NCBI GenBank assembly: GCA_035249465.1
Contig: DATFGL010000047.1
Coordinates: forward strand, 1 to 35,916
Length of the DNA stretch: 35,916 nucleotides
Reading direction: 5' to 3'
Origin: 66-474 sp035249465
Lineage (GTDB): Bacteria > Pseudomonadota > Gammaproteobacteria > Xanthomonadales > Rhodanobacteraceae
Below the pieces are notes generated by a model. The model was not told the DNA's origin, made no database searches, and was given only the letters and a program-made list of their open reading frames with translations. How positions within the stretch are numbered: the stretch's first letter is position 1; each line of letters begins with the position of its first letter. Shown here piece after piece: positions 26,882 to 34,955 of the stretch. The translations under genes and the position numbers were made by a program.

Positions 26882-27067
26882 TGAATTGTCCAGACCACAG
26901 TGTTGCACAGGTTCGGGGTTTGGCAACAGCCCGGATGTACGCGTCCTGTTCTGTTGCAGCGCAGCATGACAAAAGCGGCATTAAACAAGGATTATTTGGA
27001 TTTTGTTACGTTTGACGCAGCGTTCGGACAGGTGCCGAAAATCGCCACGATGGTGGTGCACTGCAGA

Positions 27068-27082
27068 TTGACAGCGCTGTCT
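27068..27082. promoter_or_regulatory. LacI-type operator 2 over a TTGACA -35 box
   Basis: GACAGCGCTGTC (27070-27081) is a perfect 12-bp palindrome. Its left side forms TTGACA (27068-27073), an exact -35 box facing the TonB receptor gene; a weak -10, CAAACT (27092-27097), follows after 18 bases. Repression by blocking the -35 is the simple reading. A second possible promoter, TTGACG (27012-27017) with GAAAAT (27037-27042), lies upstream with a wide 19-base gap. Confidence 0.65.
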
Positions 27083-27149
27083 TGCCAGGGCCAAACTGGC
27101 CAGCGCGAGTCATCGGGGGGCGGCGGGAAACGAAGGAGACCGGGGGCAT

Positions 27150-27173
27150 CAAACCGTCATCGATGACGGTTTG
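27150..27173. other. 24-bp perfect palindrome in the TonB receptor leader
   Basis: Bases 27150-27161 and 27162-27173 are exact reverse complements, with core CCGTCATCGATGACGG. It lies about 77 bases downstream of the operator-2 -35 box and 280 bases before the receptor ATG. It could be a second operator of another regulator or form a leader hairpin. It differs from the AGCGCT operators. Confidence 0.6.
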
Positions 27174-27453
27174 CGCTTGCATCGATTCGCGGTTGTACGC
27201 CTTGTGCATCGGCATGACACGGGTGCGGGCGGATACGTGAGGTGTTTGCGAAGCATGGCGTGTTTCGACCTGCCTCTCGTGGGCGGGAAGAACGCATGCA
27301 GTGGGTTCCAAGGCAGGTACGAATGGGCATCGATGGACCACGGTCGATTCGCGCGGGTGGTTGCCTGGCTCGCTCGTTCCCGATTGAAAAAGCTTCATGA
27401 AAAACCTGCCGGGCGTGGTATCTCGAGACTCTCAATTTCGCTGGAGGACTGTC

Positions 27454-30069
27454 ATGAAGAGTGACAAGTTGATCAGGCTGGCACTGACGAGTGCCATCAT
27501 CGCTGCTTTGTCTCCCGCTGCCTGGGCAGGCAACACTGGTTCCGCTACCGGCGCTGCCAATGGCCAGGCCACCACAGGCACCCAAGCGCAGCAAGCCGCG
27601 CCCGCCAGTCAGCAACGATCGCAAACCAAGACCCAGACCTTGCAGACCATCGTCGTGACGGCCACAGCAATCGGCGTCAGCAAACTCGACGCGAGTTACA
27701 ACGTCGTCTCGGCGAACCGTGAGGAAATCCGGCAGGCCAATCCGGTCAGTGTGGCCGACCTTTTGAAAATCTCGCCGGGCATCTGGCCCGAGTCCACCGG
27801 TGGCCAGACCGGCGCCAACATTGAAATCGCGGGCTTTCCTGGCGGCGGTGACGCACCGTTCTTCACCAACATGATCAACGGTTCGCCGATATATGGCATG
27901 TCGTCGTTGTCGTTCATGGACTCAAGCTCCCTGTTCAGGCTGGACGACACCATCCAGCGCGTCGAAATCGTGCAGGGCGGACCGGGAGCGGTGTTCGGCC
28001 CTGGCCAGATGGGCGCGACCGCGAATTTCATCCTGCGCCAGGGTACGGCGACGCCGTCCGGCGATATCGGACTCACCTATGGCGACGAGGGTCTCTGGCG
28101 CGTCGATGGCTTCTACGGGTTCAAGCTTGCGGATGGCTGGTACGCCAGCATCGGCGGTTTCTATCGCACGTCGGACGGCGTGCGCTCTCCGCAGTTCAAA
28201 TCCGACAAGGGCGGCCAGCTCACCGCGACACTGACACATGACTGGGACAACGGCTCGTTCATGCTGTTTGCGCGCAAGCTCAATGACAAGAACCAGTTCA
28301 TGGTGCCCATTCCGATGATCCAGGGATCGGGCAGCAACTTTTCCGGCTATCCCGGGTTTGATCCGTCGACCGGAACTTACGGGAGCAAGGCTATCCAGAA
28401 CGTGCAGGTGCCGAACCCGCTGGGTTATCTCGAGAACGCGAACCTCGCCAACGGCCGCGGCGGCGACCTGAACTACTTCGGAGGCAGTTTCGACACCACG
28501 CTCGGTTCATGGACCCTCTCGGACCACTTCCTGTATTTCGGCGGCGACCTGCCGACCAACGCCCTGTTCTCCGGCCCGAATCCGAGACCGCTGGGATATT
28601 TCCTGTACGGCTGCCAGATCGCCCAACCGGCCGGTTACTGCAATCCTGACGGCACAGCGGTGGATACCAACAATCTGGGGCCGAACGGCGAGGGTCTGTC
28701 GCCCGGCACCAATGTCGTCGCCACCCTCCCCAATGGCCAGACCGTGCCGCTGGATCAGAGCGTGATCGGCCAAGGCTGGTGGTACATCCAGAAGCGCCTG
28801 AAGAGCCTCAACAACGATTTGCGGATCAGCAAGGAGATCTTCGCCGGCAACACGCTCACGGCGGGCCTCTATCTGGCCCGCTACACCGACCACGACAACT
28901 GGTCGCTGGGCAACAACATGTTGATGCTCAACCAGCCCAACACCCAGCCAATCGGCCTGACCTACACGCAGGGGGGCCAAACGTATGTCATCGCCAACCC
29001 CCAGGGTTTTTACAACTTCAACGGCAACTACAACATCGTCGAAGCCGGCACCGCCACCAACAAGGCGTTCTATCTCTCGGATTCATGGACGATCGGGCCG
29101 TGGCTGCTGCAGGCCGGTGGCCGCATCGAGAATATGGACGTCCGCCAGCGCACCTGCAACCGCTCGTCCGTTAACCTCGACGGCAACCCGAACACGCTTT
29201 ACGACAATGCCACGCCTGTGTGCAACGGGACCTGGGACATGGAGCATTACGACAAGACTCATCCGTCGTTCACGGCCGGCGCGAACTATCAGTTCAACGA
29301 TCACATGAGCGCCTACGTGCGTGCCAATACCGGCGGGCACTTCGATGATTTCGACAACGGCATCCGCGGTGCCAACGGCAACTTCGCTCCGATGCAGAAG
29401 GTCAAGAACCTGGAAGCTGGTTTCAAGTATGGATCCCCGACCTTGTTTGTCGATGTCAGCATCTACCACCGGTTGTTCACCGGCTTGCAGTACCAGGAAA
29501 CGGACTCCAACGGCAATCCGCTCTCCGCGATTTCCAACTATGGCGCCAACACCCATGGTCTCGACTTCAACGGCACGTGGTCACCGATCGAGAACCTGCA
29601 CCTGAAGCTGGTCGCCGATTACATGGATGGGCACTATTCCCACAACGACTCGTGTCAACCGTTTGTCGACATCAACGGCAATCCCCAGTGCGTTCGTATC
29701 GACGGCGCGCCGCTGCAGCGCCAGCCCAAGGTGCGCTACCTGTTCATGCCGAGCTATACGCTGCCGACCAGTTGGGGCAGCGTGACCGGCTTCCTGACCT
29801 ACGAGTATGCGGGCCAGCGTTACGAGGACCAGACCGGACTGCAGCCTCTTGGCACGTTCCACACACTCGGCGCGGGCGTGGTCGCGAACGTCGGCGAGAA
29901 CTGGCAATTCCGCCTGCAGGGCACCAACCTCACCAATGCGATCGGCCTGACCGAAGGCAACGCGCGCTTTACCGGCAAGAACACCGGCATCGGCGGCGTG
30001 ATCCTGGCGCGCCCACTGACCGGGCGCGAGGTCTTCTTCCAGGCGAAATACCTGTTCGGCGAGCATTGA
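27454..30069 (+). CDS. TonB-dependent outer-membrane receptor, probable alpha-glucoside uptake
   Basis: The 871-residue protein is a TonB-dependent transporter with a signal peptide ending near PAAWA, an Ala/Gln/Thr-rich linker, a TonB box LQTIVVTATA, a plug domain (SVADLLKISPGIWPESTGG, GGPGAVFGPGQMGATANFI) and a 22-strand beta-barrel ending VFFQAKYLFGEH. The last residue is His instead of the usual aromatic. Three closely spaced Cys pairs lie in likely surface loops (C387/C396, C568/C590, C734/C746). The start at 27454 is used because GGAGG lies eight bases upstream; an ATG at 27397 is in frame but has no such site. Divergent from lacI and upstream of two GH65 enzymes, it is probably the uptake gate for the substrate of this locus. 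Confidence 0.92.
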   Translation: MKSDKLIRLALTSAIIAALSPAAWAGNTGSATGAANGQATTGTQAQQAAPASQQRSQTKTQTLQTIVVTATAIGVSKLDASYNVVSANREEIRQANPVSVADLLKISPGIWPESTGGQTGANIEIAGFPGGGDAPFFTNMINGSPIYGMSSLSFMDSSSLFRLDDTIQRVEIVQGGPGAVFGPGQMGATANFILRQGTATPSGDIGLTYGDEGLWRVDGFYGFKLADGWYASIGGFYRTSDGVRSPQFKSDKGGQLTATLTHDWDNGSFMLFARKLNDKNQFMVPIPMIQGSGSNFSGYPGFDPSTGTYGSKAIQNVQVPNPLGYLENANLANGRGGDLNYFGGSFDTTLGSWTLSDHFLYFGGDLPTNALFSGPNPRPLGYFLYGCQIAQPAGYCNPDGTAVDTNNLGPNGEGLSPGTNVVATLPNGQTVPLDQSVIGQGWWYIQKRLKSLNNDLRISKEIFAGNTLTAGLYLARYTDHDNWSLGNNMLMLNQPNTQPIGLTYTQGGQTYVIANPQGFYNFNGNYNIVEAGTATNKAFYLSDSWTIGPWLLQAGGRIENMDVRQRTCNRSSVNLDGNPNTLYDNATPVCNGTWDMEHYDKTHPSFTAGANYQFNDHMSAYVRANTGGHFDDFDNGIRGANGNFAPMQKVKNLEAGFKYGSPTLFVDVSIYHRLFTGLQYQETDSNGNPLSAISNYGANTHGLDFNGTWSPIENLHLKLVADYMDGHYSHNDSCQPFVDINGNPQCVRIDGAPLQRQPKVRYLFMPSYTLPTSWGSVTGFLTYEYAGQRYEDQTGLQPLGTFHTLGAGVVANVGENWQFRLQGTNLTNAIGLTEGNARFTGKNTGIGGVILARPLTGREVFFQAKYLFGEH

Positions 30070-30084
30070 GGACCGTGTGACGAC

Positions 30085-30116
30085 GGGCTGGATCGGTCTT
30101 TGCGCCGATCCGGCCC
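30085..30116 (+). terminator. hairpin after the TonB receptor gene
   Basis: A 12-bp stem with one G-T wobble (30085-30096 with 30105-30116, arm GGGCTGGATCGG) closes the loop TCTTTGCG. It lies 16 bases after the receptor stop. There is no T-tract; it may slow or trim the transcript so that the receptor and the GH65 genes are expressed at different levels. Confidence 0.45.
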
Positions 30117-30180
30117 CGGCGGTTCGCGGCGAGATTGGCCGCCGCGAGTCGGTCGCTGCGCCAGCGCGGGCAGCGCGCAG

Positions 30181-30219
30181 GTTGGGTTGAGCCCGCGCTT
30201 TTGGCGGGCGAAACCCGAC
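30181..30219. repeat. REP-like composite hairpin before the GH65 genes
   Basis: GTTGGGTT (30181-30188) pairs with AACCCGAC (30212-30219) with one wobble, around the inner stem GCCCGC (30191-30196) / GCGGGC (30204-30209). A further AGGTTGGG (30179-30186) can pair with CCCAACCT (30263-30270). The nested form resembles the palindromes at 535-605 and 669-705. The gap 30070-30317 holds only these structures. Confidence 0.5.
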
Positions 30220-30317
30220 ATGGTTCGCTCGTCACGTTGGGGTACGCAAAAAAACCGCTCATCCCAACCTACCTGCCGTGGCGTTGTAGCCTGCAGGCAG
30301 AACGCCGGAGCACTGCG

Positions 30318-32555
30318 ATGAAATTCCGTACCGTCTATCTCGCTTGGCTGCTGATACTCGCGTCGCCGGTGGCCCTGTGCGCCACTGACCCGAGTTTTCT
30401 TCTGAACGCGACCGCGAAGAATTTCGACGCGTACTTTCCGTCGTATCTCGCCAACGGCTACTTTTCGACCATGACCTCGGTGCGCGGCACCGAGCCGGAC
30501 CGGGCTTACATGGTCGCCTTCATGGATTACACGAAAGACGACATCTCACGGCCGGCCGCGATCCCGGGCTGGAGCGAGATCGATTACAACCCCGGCACGG
30601 GCTGGATGAATTCGACGCGGCTCGATCCGGAGATCTTTTCCGGTTATTCGCAGACGCTGAACATGCACGACGGCACGCTCACCACGCGCTACCGCTTCAG
30701 TTACGCCAACAAGGCGAGCGAAGTGGAGGTGCAAACCTTCGTCAGTCAAGCCGACCATCACCTCGCGGCCACGCGCATTTTGATCACGCCGCAGTTCGAT
30801 GGCAAGGTGCGGTTGAGGTTTCCGTTCCGCTTGTGGTCGGGCCACCAGCCGCGCTTTCCGATCAACAGCATGACCAGCGACCAGATGATCGACGCGGTGA
30901 TCGCCAGCGGCCAGAACTTGAACGACAAGCCGGTGCCGACACCCGATCGCGCGCCAGTCTGGTATCCGGGCACCACGCTGGTCACCGATGACGGCGGCGA
31001 CAAGAAGCAGATGATCTTGTGGCTGGACGGCCAGGCCGTGAATGGTTTGAAGATGGCCGAAGCCGCCGCGATCGAATTGCCGCACGGCTTGATGATCGAC
31101 AACGTGAAGCTGCTGAAGACCTCCGACGTGCTTTCGCTCGAGGTGGTCGCCGAGATGCGCAAGGGCCAAACCTACGCGTTCACCAAATACATCGCGGCGT
31201 CGCGGCAGGACTGGGGCGGCGATGCGCGGGCCGATCTTGCGCTGGCAACGAAAGCGCGCGCGACGGGCTTCGACAAACTGCTTGCCCGCCACGTTGCCGC
31301 CTGGCACGACCTGTGGAAAGCCGACATCGTGGTCGACCACGACGAAACGGTGCAGCGCGCGCTGCATTCGGATCTCTACTATCTGCTTTCCAACACCACG
31401 GTCGATCACGCCTGGTCGGTGGGCGCCTGCGCGCTGACGCCGAATTACGCGGGCCACGTGTTCTGGGATGCCGATTCCTGGGTGTTCCCGGCGCTGCTGC
31501 TGTTGCATCCGGAACGCGCCAAGTCGCTGGTGATGTTCCGGCACCGCACCATGCCGGGTGCGCGTGAACGCGCCGCGCAATACGGCGTGAAGGGTCTGAT
31601 GTATCCGTGGGAATCGGACCCGCAGAAGGGCGTCGACGTCACCCCGCACTTCGCTTACGGCGTATATCGCGAAGTCCACGTCAACGCCGATATTGCGATC
31701 GCGCAGTGGCAGTACTGGCTCGCGACCGGCGACCGCGCGTGGCTGAAACAATACGGCTGGCCCGTGATCGAAGGCATCGCGGAGTTCTGGAAGAGCCGCG
31801 TGACCTTCGACAAGGCGAAGGACCGCTACGAAATCCTGCACGCCACCTCCACCGACGAGGCCTACGACGACGTGCCCAACGACACCTTCACCAACGCCGC
31901 GGCGGCCAAGGCGCTGCGGATCGCGACACAAGCCGCCGCGCTGGTCGGCGCGAAGGCTGATCCTGCGTGGACCGAAATCGCGGACAAGATGTACATCCCG
32001 TTCGACAGAGAGGCACAACGGCACTACGACTTCGACCCTTCGGTGCCGCACGACAAGGTGACGTGGTGGGGATCGTCGCTGATCTTCCTGATGTATCCCA
32101 ACCTCGACATGCCGATGTCGCCCGAAGTCCGGCACAACGATTTCAACTTCCAGTTGCAGGCACTCAAGACCCACGGCGACAACCCCAACGAAATGATGAT
32201 GGTGATGATCACCGTCGGCGCCGCCGAAGTCGGCAATGCGCAAGTCGTGGGCGAATGGATCCAGCGCAACCTCAAGGGCTTCCTGCAGCCGCCGTTCAAC
32301 GTCCGCACCGAAACCGCCACCAACAACGCGGGTTACCTGCTTGCGACCTCGGCGGGATTCGTGCAGAACTTCATCTACGGCCTGAGCGGCCTGCGCATCG
32401 ACGACAACGGTCTTGACGCCAAATACCTGCCGGTCCTGCCGCCGGGTTGGCATTCGGTGACGCTGAAGGACATCACCTTCCGCGGCAAGCACTACGACAT
32501 CACGATCAGCCGCGGCGCCGACGGCAATGCGACGCTCGTCCGCAAGGAGCTGTGA
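30318..32555 (+). CDS. periplasmic GH65-family glycoside hydrolase 1 (acid trehalase / kojibiose hydrolase-like)
   Basis: GH65 inverting hydrolases act on trehalose, kojibiose or, in animals, glucosyl-galactosyl-hydroxylysine. The 745-residue protein starts with a signal peptide (WLLILASPVALCA), then a beta-sandwich N-domain and an (alpha/alpha)6 catalytic barrel. GHVFWDADSWVFPALLLLHP and GVYREVHVNADIAIA match the animal PGGHG enzyme. The general acid is E514 in STDEAYDDV and the general base E665 in VRTETATNN. The ATG at 30318 is chosen over upstream in-frame codons because it gives the signal peptide. It is the first of two tandem paralogues, downstream of the receptor; a phosphorylase role is unlikely because the base Glu is present. 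Confidence 0.87.
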   Translation: MKFRTVYLAWLLILASPVALCATDPSFLLNATAKNFDAYFPSYLANGYFSTMTSVRGTEPDRAYMVAFMDYTKDDISRPAAIPGWSEIDYNPGTGWMNSTRLDPEIFSGYSQTLNMHDGTLTTRYRFSYANKASEVEVQTFVSQADHHLAATRILITPQFDGKVRLRFPFRLWSGHQPRFPINSMTSDQMIDAVIASGQNLNDKPVPTPDRAPVWYPGTTLVTDDGGDKKQMILWLDGQAVNGLKMAEAAAIELPHGLMIDNVKLLKTSDVLSLEVVAEMRKGQTYAFTKYIAASRQDWGGDARADLALATKARATGFDKLLARHVAAWHDLWKADIVVDHDETVQRALHSDLYYLLSNTTVDHAWSVGACALTPNYAGHVFWDADSWVFPALLLLHPERAKSLVMFRHRTMPGARERAAQYGVKGLMYPWESDPQKGVDVTPHFAYGVYREVHVNADIAIAQWQYWLATGDRAWLKQYGWPVIEGIAEFWKSRVTFDKAKDRYEILHATSTDEAYDDVPNDTFTNAAAAKALRIATQAAALVGAKADPAWTEIADKMYIPFDREAQRHYDFDPSVPHDKVTWWGSSLIFLMYPNLDMPMSPEVRHNDFNFQLQALKTHGDNPNEMMMVMITVGAAEVGNAQVVGEWIQRNLKGFLQPPFNVRTETATNNAGYLLATSAGFVQNFIYGLSGLRIDDNGLDAKYLPVLPPGWHSVTLKDITFRGKHYDITISRGADGNATLVRKEL

Positions 32556-32558
32556 AGC

Positions 32559-34838
32559 GTGCGCGGACTCGCGAGCGAGCGCGGGAAATGGCTCCGCCTC
32601 GCGGGCGCTGCGCTGGTGTGTGTTGCGGCCACGGCCGAGGCCGCGACCGATCCCGCGTTCCTGCTCACGGCGACGGCAAAAAATTTCGATTCGTACTTCC
32701 CCGGCCAATTGGCGAACGGTTACGTCTCCACGTTCACCTCACCGCGCGGTACCGAAAGCAACCTGTCGTACCTCGTCGCGTTCATGGATTACGGCAGGGA
32801 CGACATCGCTCGGCCCGCCGCGATTCCCGGCTGGAGCGGCATCGACTACCGCACGGGTTCATCCGGCGCATGGTTGGATCTGGCGCCGCTGGCGCCTTCG
32901 ACATTCCAAGACTACAGGCAGGTCCTGAACCTGCACGATGCCACGCTGACGACGAGTTACCGCTACGTCGATCAGAACAAGGCTACGCACGTCGAAGTGG
33001 TCAGTCTTGTCAGCGAAGCGTCGCCACACCTTGCCGCCATTCGTTTCACGATCACACCGGAGTTCGACGGCGCGGTCGAGCTTTCGTTTCCGCTGGTCTT
33101 GTGGGCACCGTATCAACCGCGTCTGCAGTTGGCGAAGTTGCCGGGCGACACCGGCTTGACCGGCGATCGGTTTCGTCAGGCGCTCGAGGCACGCGGCCTC
33201 GCCTTGAAACCGGAATCACCGGCCACGCCCGATCGCGCGACCATCTGGTACCACGGCGACACGCGAATACTGGATGTCGAAGGCGATGTATCGAAGCTGA
33301 CGCTGCGCGTCGATGGGCAAGCGACGGACGGCGCGCGGATGGGCGAAGCGGTGGCCGTGCAATTGCCCGCCGGCATCCAGCCGATGGAGACCAAACTGGA
33401 TCGTACCGACCACCGCTTGTCACTGGACATGCGTGTCAAGGTAAGCAAGGGCAAGACCTACACCTTCACCAAATACGTCGCGGTGTCGCGCGACGGTTGG
33501 GGCGGCGATGGCAACGCCGATCTTGCGCTGGCCGAATCAGCACACGCACGCGGATTCGGGGCGATGCTCCAGGCGCAGCGCGCGGCATGGGCGAAGTTGT
33601 GGCAGTCGGACATTCGCATCGATGGCGATCGACAAGCACAGCTCGCGGTGCACTCCGACCTGTATTACCTGCTCGCCAACACGGCACCGGACACGGCGTG
33701 GGGTATCGGTGCCTGCGGTATAACCACGGGTTACGCGGGCCACGTGTTCTGGGACAGCGATTCATGGATCTTCCCGGCGTTGCTGTTGCTGCATCCGCAA
33801 CGCGCGCATTCGGTCGTGATGTTCCGCGACCGTACGCTGCCGGCCGCGCAACAGCGTGCGCGCCAGGCGGGGTTTGCGGGCGCCAAGTATCCATGGGAAG
33901 CCGATCCCGAAAACGGCAGCGAACAGATCATGTTCGCGGCACACCGGTTGAGTGTCGGCGAAATCCACGTCAACGCCGACATCGCAATCGCGCAGTGGCA
34001 ATACTGGTTGGCGACGCACGACCTTGAATGGTTGCACAAGGATGGCTGGCCGGTAATCCGCGATGTCGCGGAGTTCTGGGCCGGCCGCGCGACGTACGAT
34101 GCGGCGAAGCGGCGCTACGGGATACGCGATGTCGTTTCGGTGGAAGAACCCTACGCGCACGTCGACGACGACACCTTCACCAACGCTTCGGCCGCCAAGG
34201 CATTGCGAATCGCGATCGCAGCCGCCGCGCTGGTCGGGGCGAAGCCCGACCCACGCTGGGGGAAAATCGCCGCCGGGCTGCACATTCCGTTCTCCGATGC
34301 CGGCCAACACCATCTCGACTTCGATCCGAGCGTGCCGCGCGCCTCCGACGATCACGATTTCGCGTTCCTGGCGTTTCCCTCGCTCGACTTGCCGATGAGC
34401 GAAACCGTGCGGCGCAACGATTACCGGCTCGGCGCCGCACCGGCAATACAGGGCAAGGATTCGCCGGGGACCATGGGCCTCGCGCCGCTCACCATCGCCG
34501 CGGCCGCGCTGGGTGATACGGCGGGCGTGACGCGCTGGCTGCGACGCAACCTTTCCGCGGACATGCTCAAAGCACCGTTCAACGTTCGCACCGAAACCCC
34601 GGACAACAACACCGGTTACTTCCTCACCGGCTCGGCGGGTTTCGTGCAAAGCCTGATCTACGGGCTCACTGGCTTGCGCGTCGAGGATGCCGGACTGGTC
34701 CAGGCGTATCCGCCCGTGTTGCCGGATGGCTGGAAATCGCTCACGCTCACCAACATCGCCCTCCGCGGCAAACACTACGATATCACCGTCGATCGCGATG
34801 CCAGCGGGAAGCTGCGGCTGCGCCGCACGCCGCGATGA
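32559..34838 (+). CDS. periplasmic GH65-family glycoside hydrolase 2, diverged paralogue
   Basis: The 759-residue product is a second GH65 hydrolase, similar to the first along its whole length (for example ATDPAFLLTATAKNFDSYFP and YAGHVFWDSDSWIFPALLLL). Catalytic acid E530 lies in VSVEEPYAHVDDDTF, and base E679 in VRTETPDNN, so it should be active. At the residue before the acid, Asp of the first enzyme is Glu (E529), and the segment near 600-640 differs and is shorter: the WWGSSLIFLMYP part of the first reads DHDFAFLAFP. The two may accept different glucosides. The GTG start is four bases after the first stop, with AAGGAG nine bases before it; translation is probably coupled. A signal peptide ends near AEAATDP. 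Confidence 0.86.
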   Translation: MRGLASERGKWLRLAGAALVCVAATAEAATDPAFLLTATAKNFDSYFPGQLANGYVSTFTSPRGTESNLSYLVAFMDYGRDDIARPAAIPGWSGIDYRTGSSGAWLDLAPLAPSTFQDYRQVLNLHDATLTTSYRYVDQNKATHVEVVSLVSEASPHLAAIRFTITPEFDGAVELSFPLVLWAPYQPRLQLAKLPGDTGLTGDRFRQALEARGLALKPESPATPDRATIWYHGDTRILDVEGDVSKLTLRVDGQATDGARMGEAVAVQLPAGIQPMETKLDRTDHRLSLDMRVKVSKGKTYTFTKYVAVSRDGWGGDGNADLALAESAHARGFGAMLQAQRAAWAKLWQSDIRIDGDRQAQLAVHSDLYYLLANTAPDTAWGIGACGITTGYAGHVFWDSDSWIFPALLLLHPQRAHSVVMFRDRTLPAAQQRARQAGFAGAKYPWEADPENGSEQIMFAAHRLSVGEIHVNADIAIAQWQYWLATHDLEWLHKDGWPVIRDVAEFWAGRATYDAAKRRYGIRDVVSVEEPYAHVDDDTFTNASAAKALRIAIAAAALVGAKPDPRWGKIAAGLHIPFSDAGQHHLDFDPSVPRASDDHDFAFLAFPSLDLPMSETVRRNDYRLGAAPAIQGKDSPGTMGLAPLTIAAAALGDTAGVTRWLRRNLSADMLKAPFNVRTETPDNNTGYFLTGSAGFVQSLIYGLTGLRVEDAGLVQAYPPVLPDGWKSLTLTNIALRGKHYDITVDRDASGKLRLRRTPR

Positions 34839-34864
34839 ATGAGGAGTCCAAGGTCGCAGCCCGC

Positions 34865-34922
34865 CAGCACCCCGCGATGAACAAGGTGCGGGTGCTGCAT
34901 GCGATGACGTGTGTCGCATGCA
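34865..34922. terminator. two neighbouring hairpins after the GH65 genes
   Basis: CAGCACCC (34865-34872) pairs with GGGTGCTG (34890-34897), and TGCATGCGA (34896-34904) pairs with TCGCATGCA (34914-34922). The arms touch, so the two stems compete or stack. No T-tract follows. They lie between the second GH65 stop and the TPR gene and could end the sugar operon. TACACT at 34936-34941 may be a -10 for the TPR gene. Confidence 0.4.
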
Positions 34923-34955
34923 TCCCGGCGACATTTACACTCGCACGCGCACGAC

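Noticed and set aside
26825..27453. Riboswitch or small RNA in the leader before the TonB receptor gene
   Set aside because: I found a perfect palindrome and operators but no known riboswitch core or terminator/antiterminator pair.
30546..32708. Long open minus-strand frame opposite the first GH65 gene
   Set aside because: Antisense shadow with His/Val/Arg-rich product; the plus-strand gene has catalytic motifs and a signal peptide.
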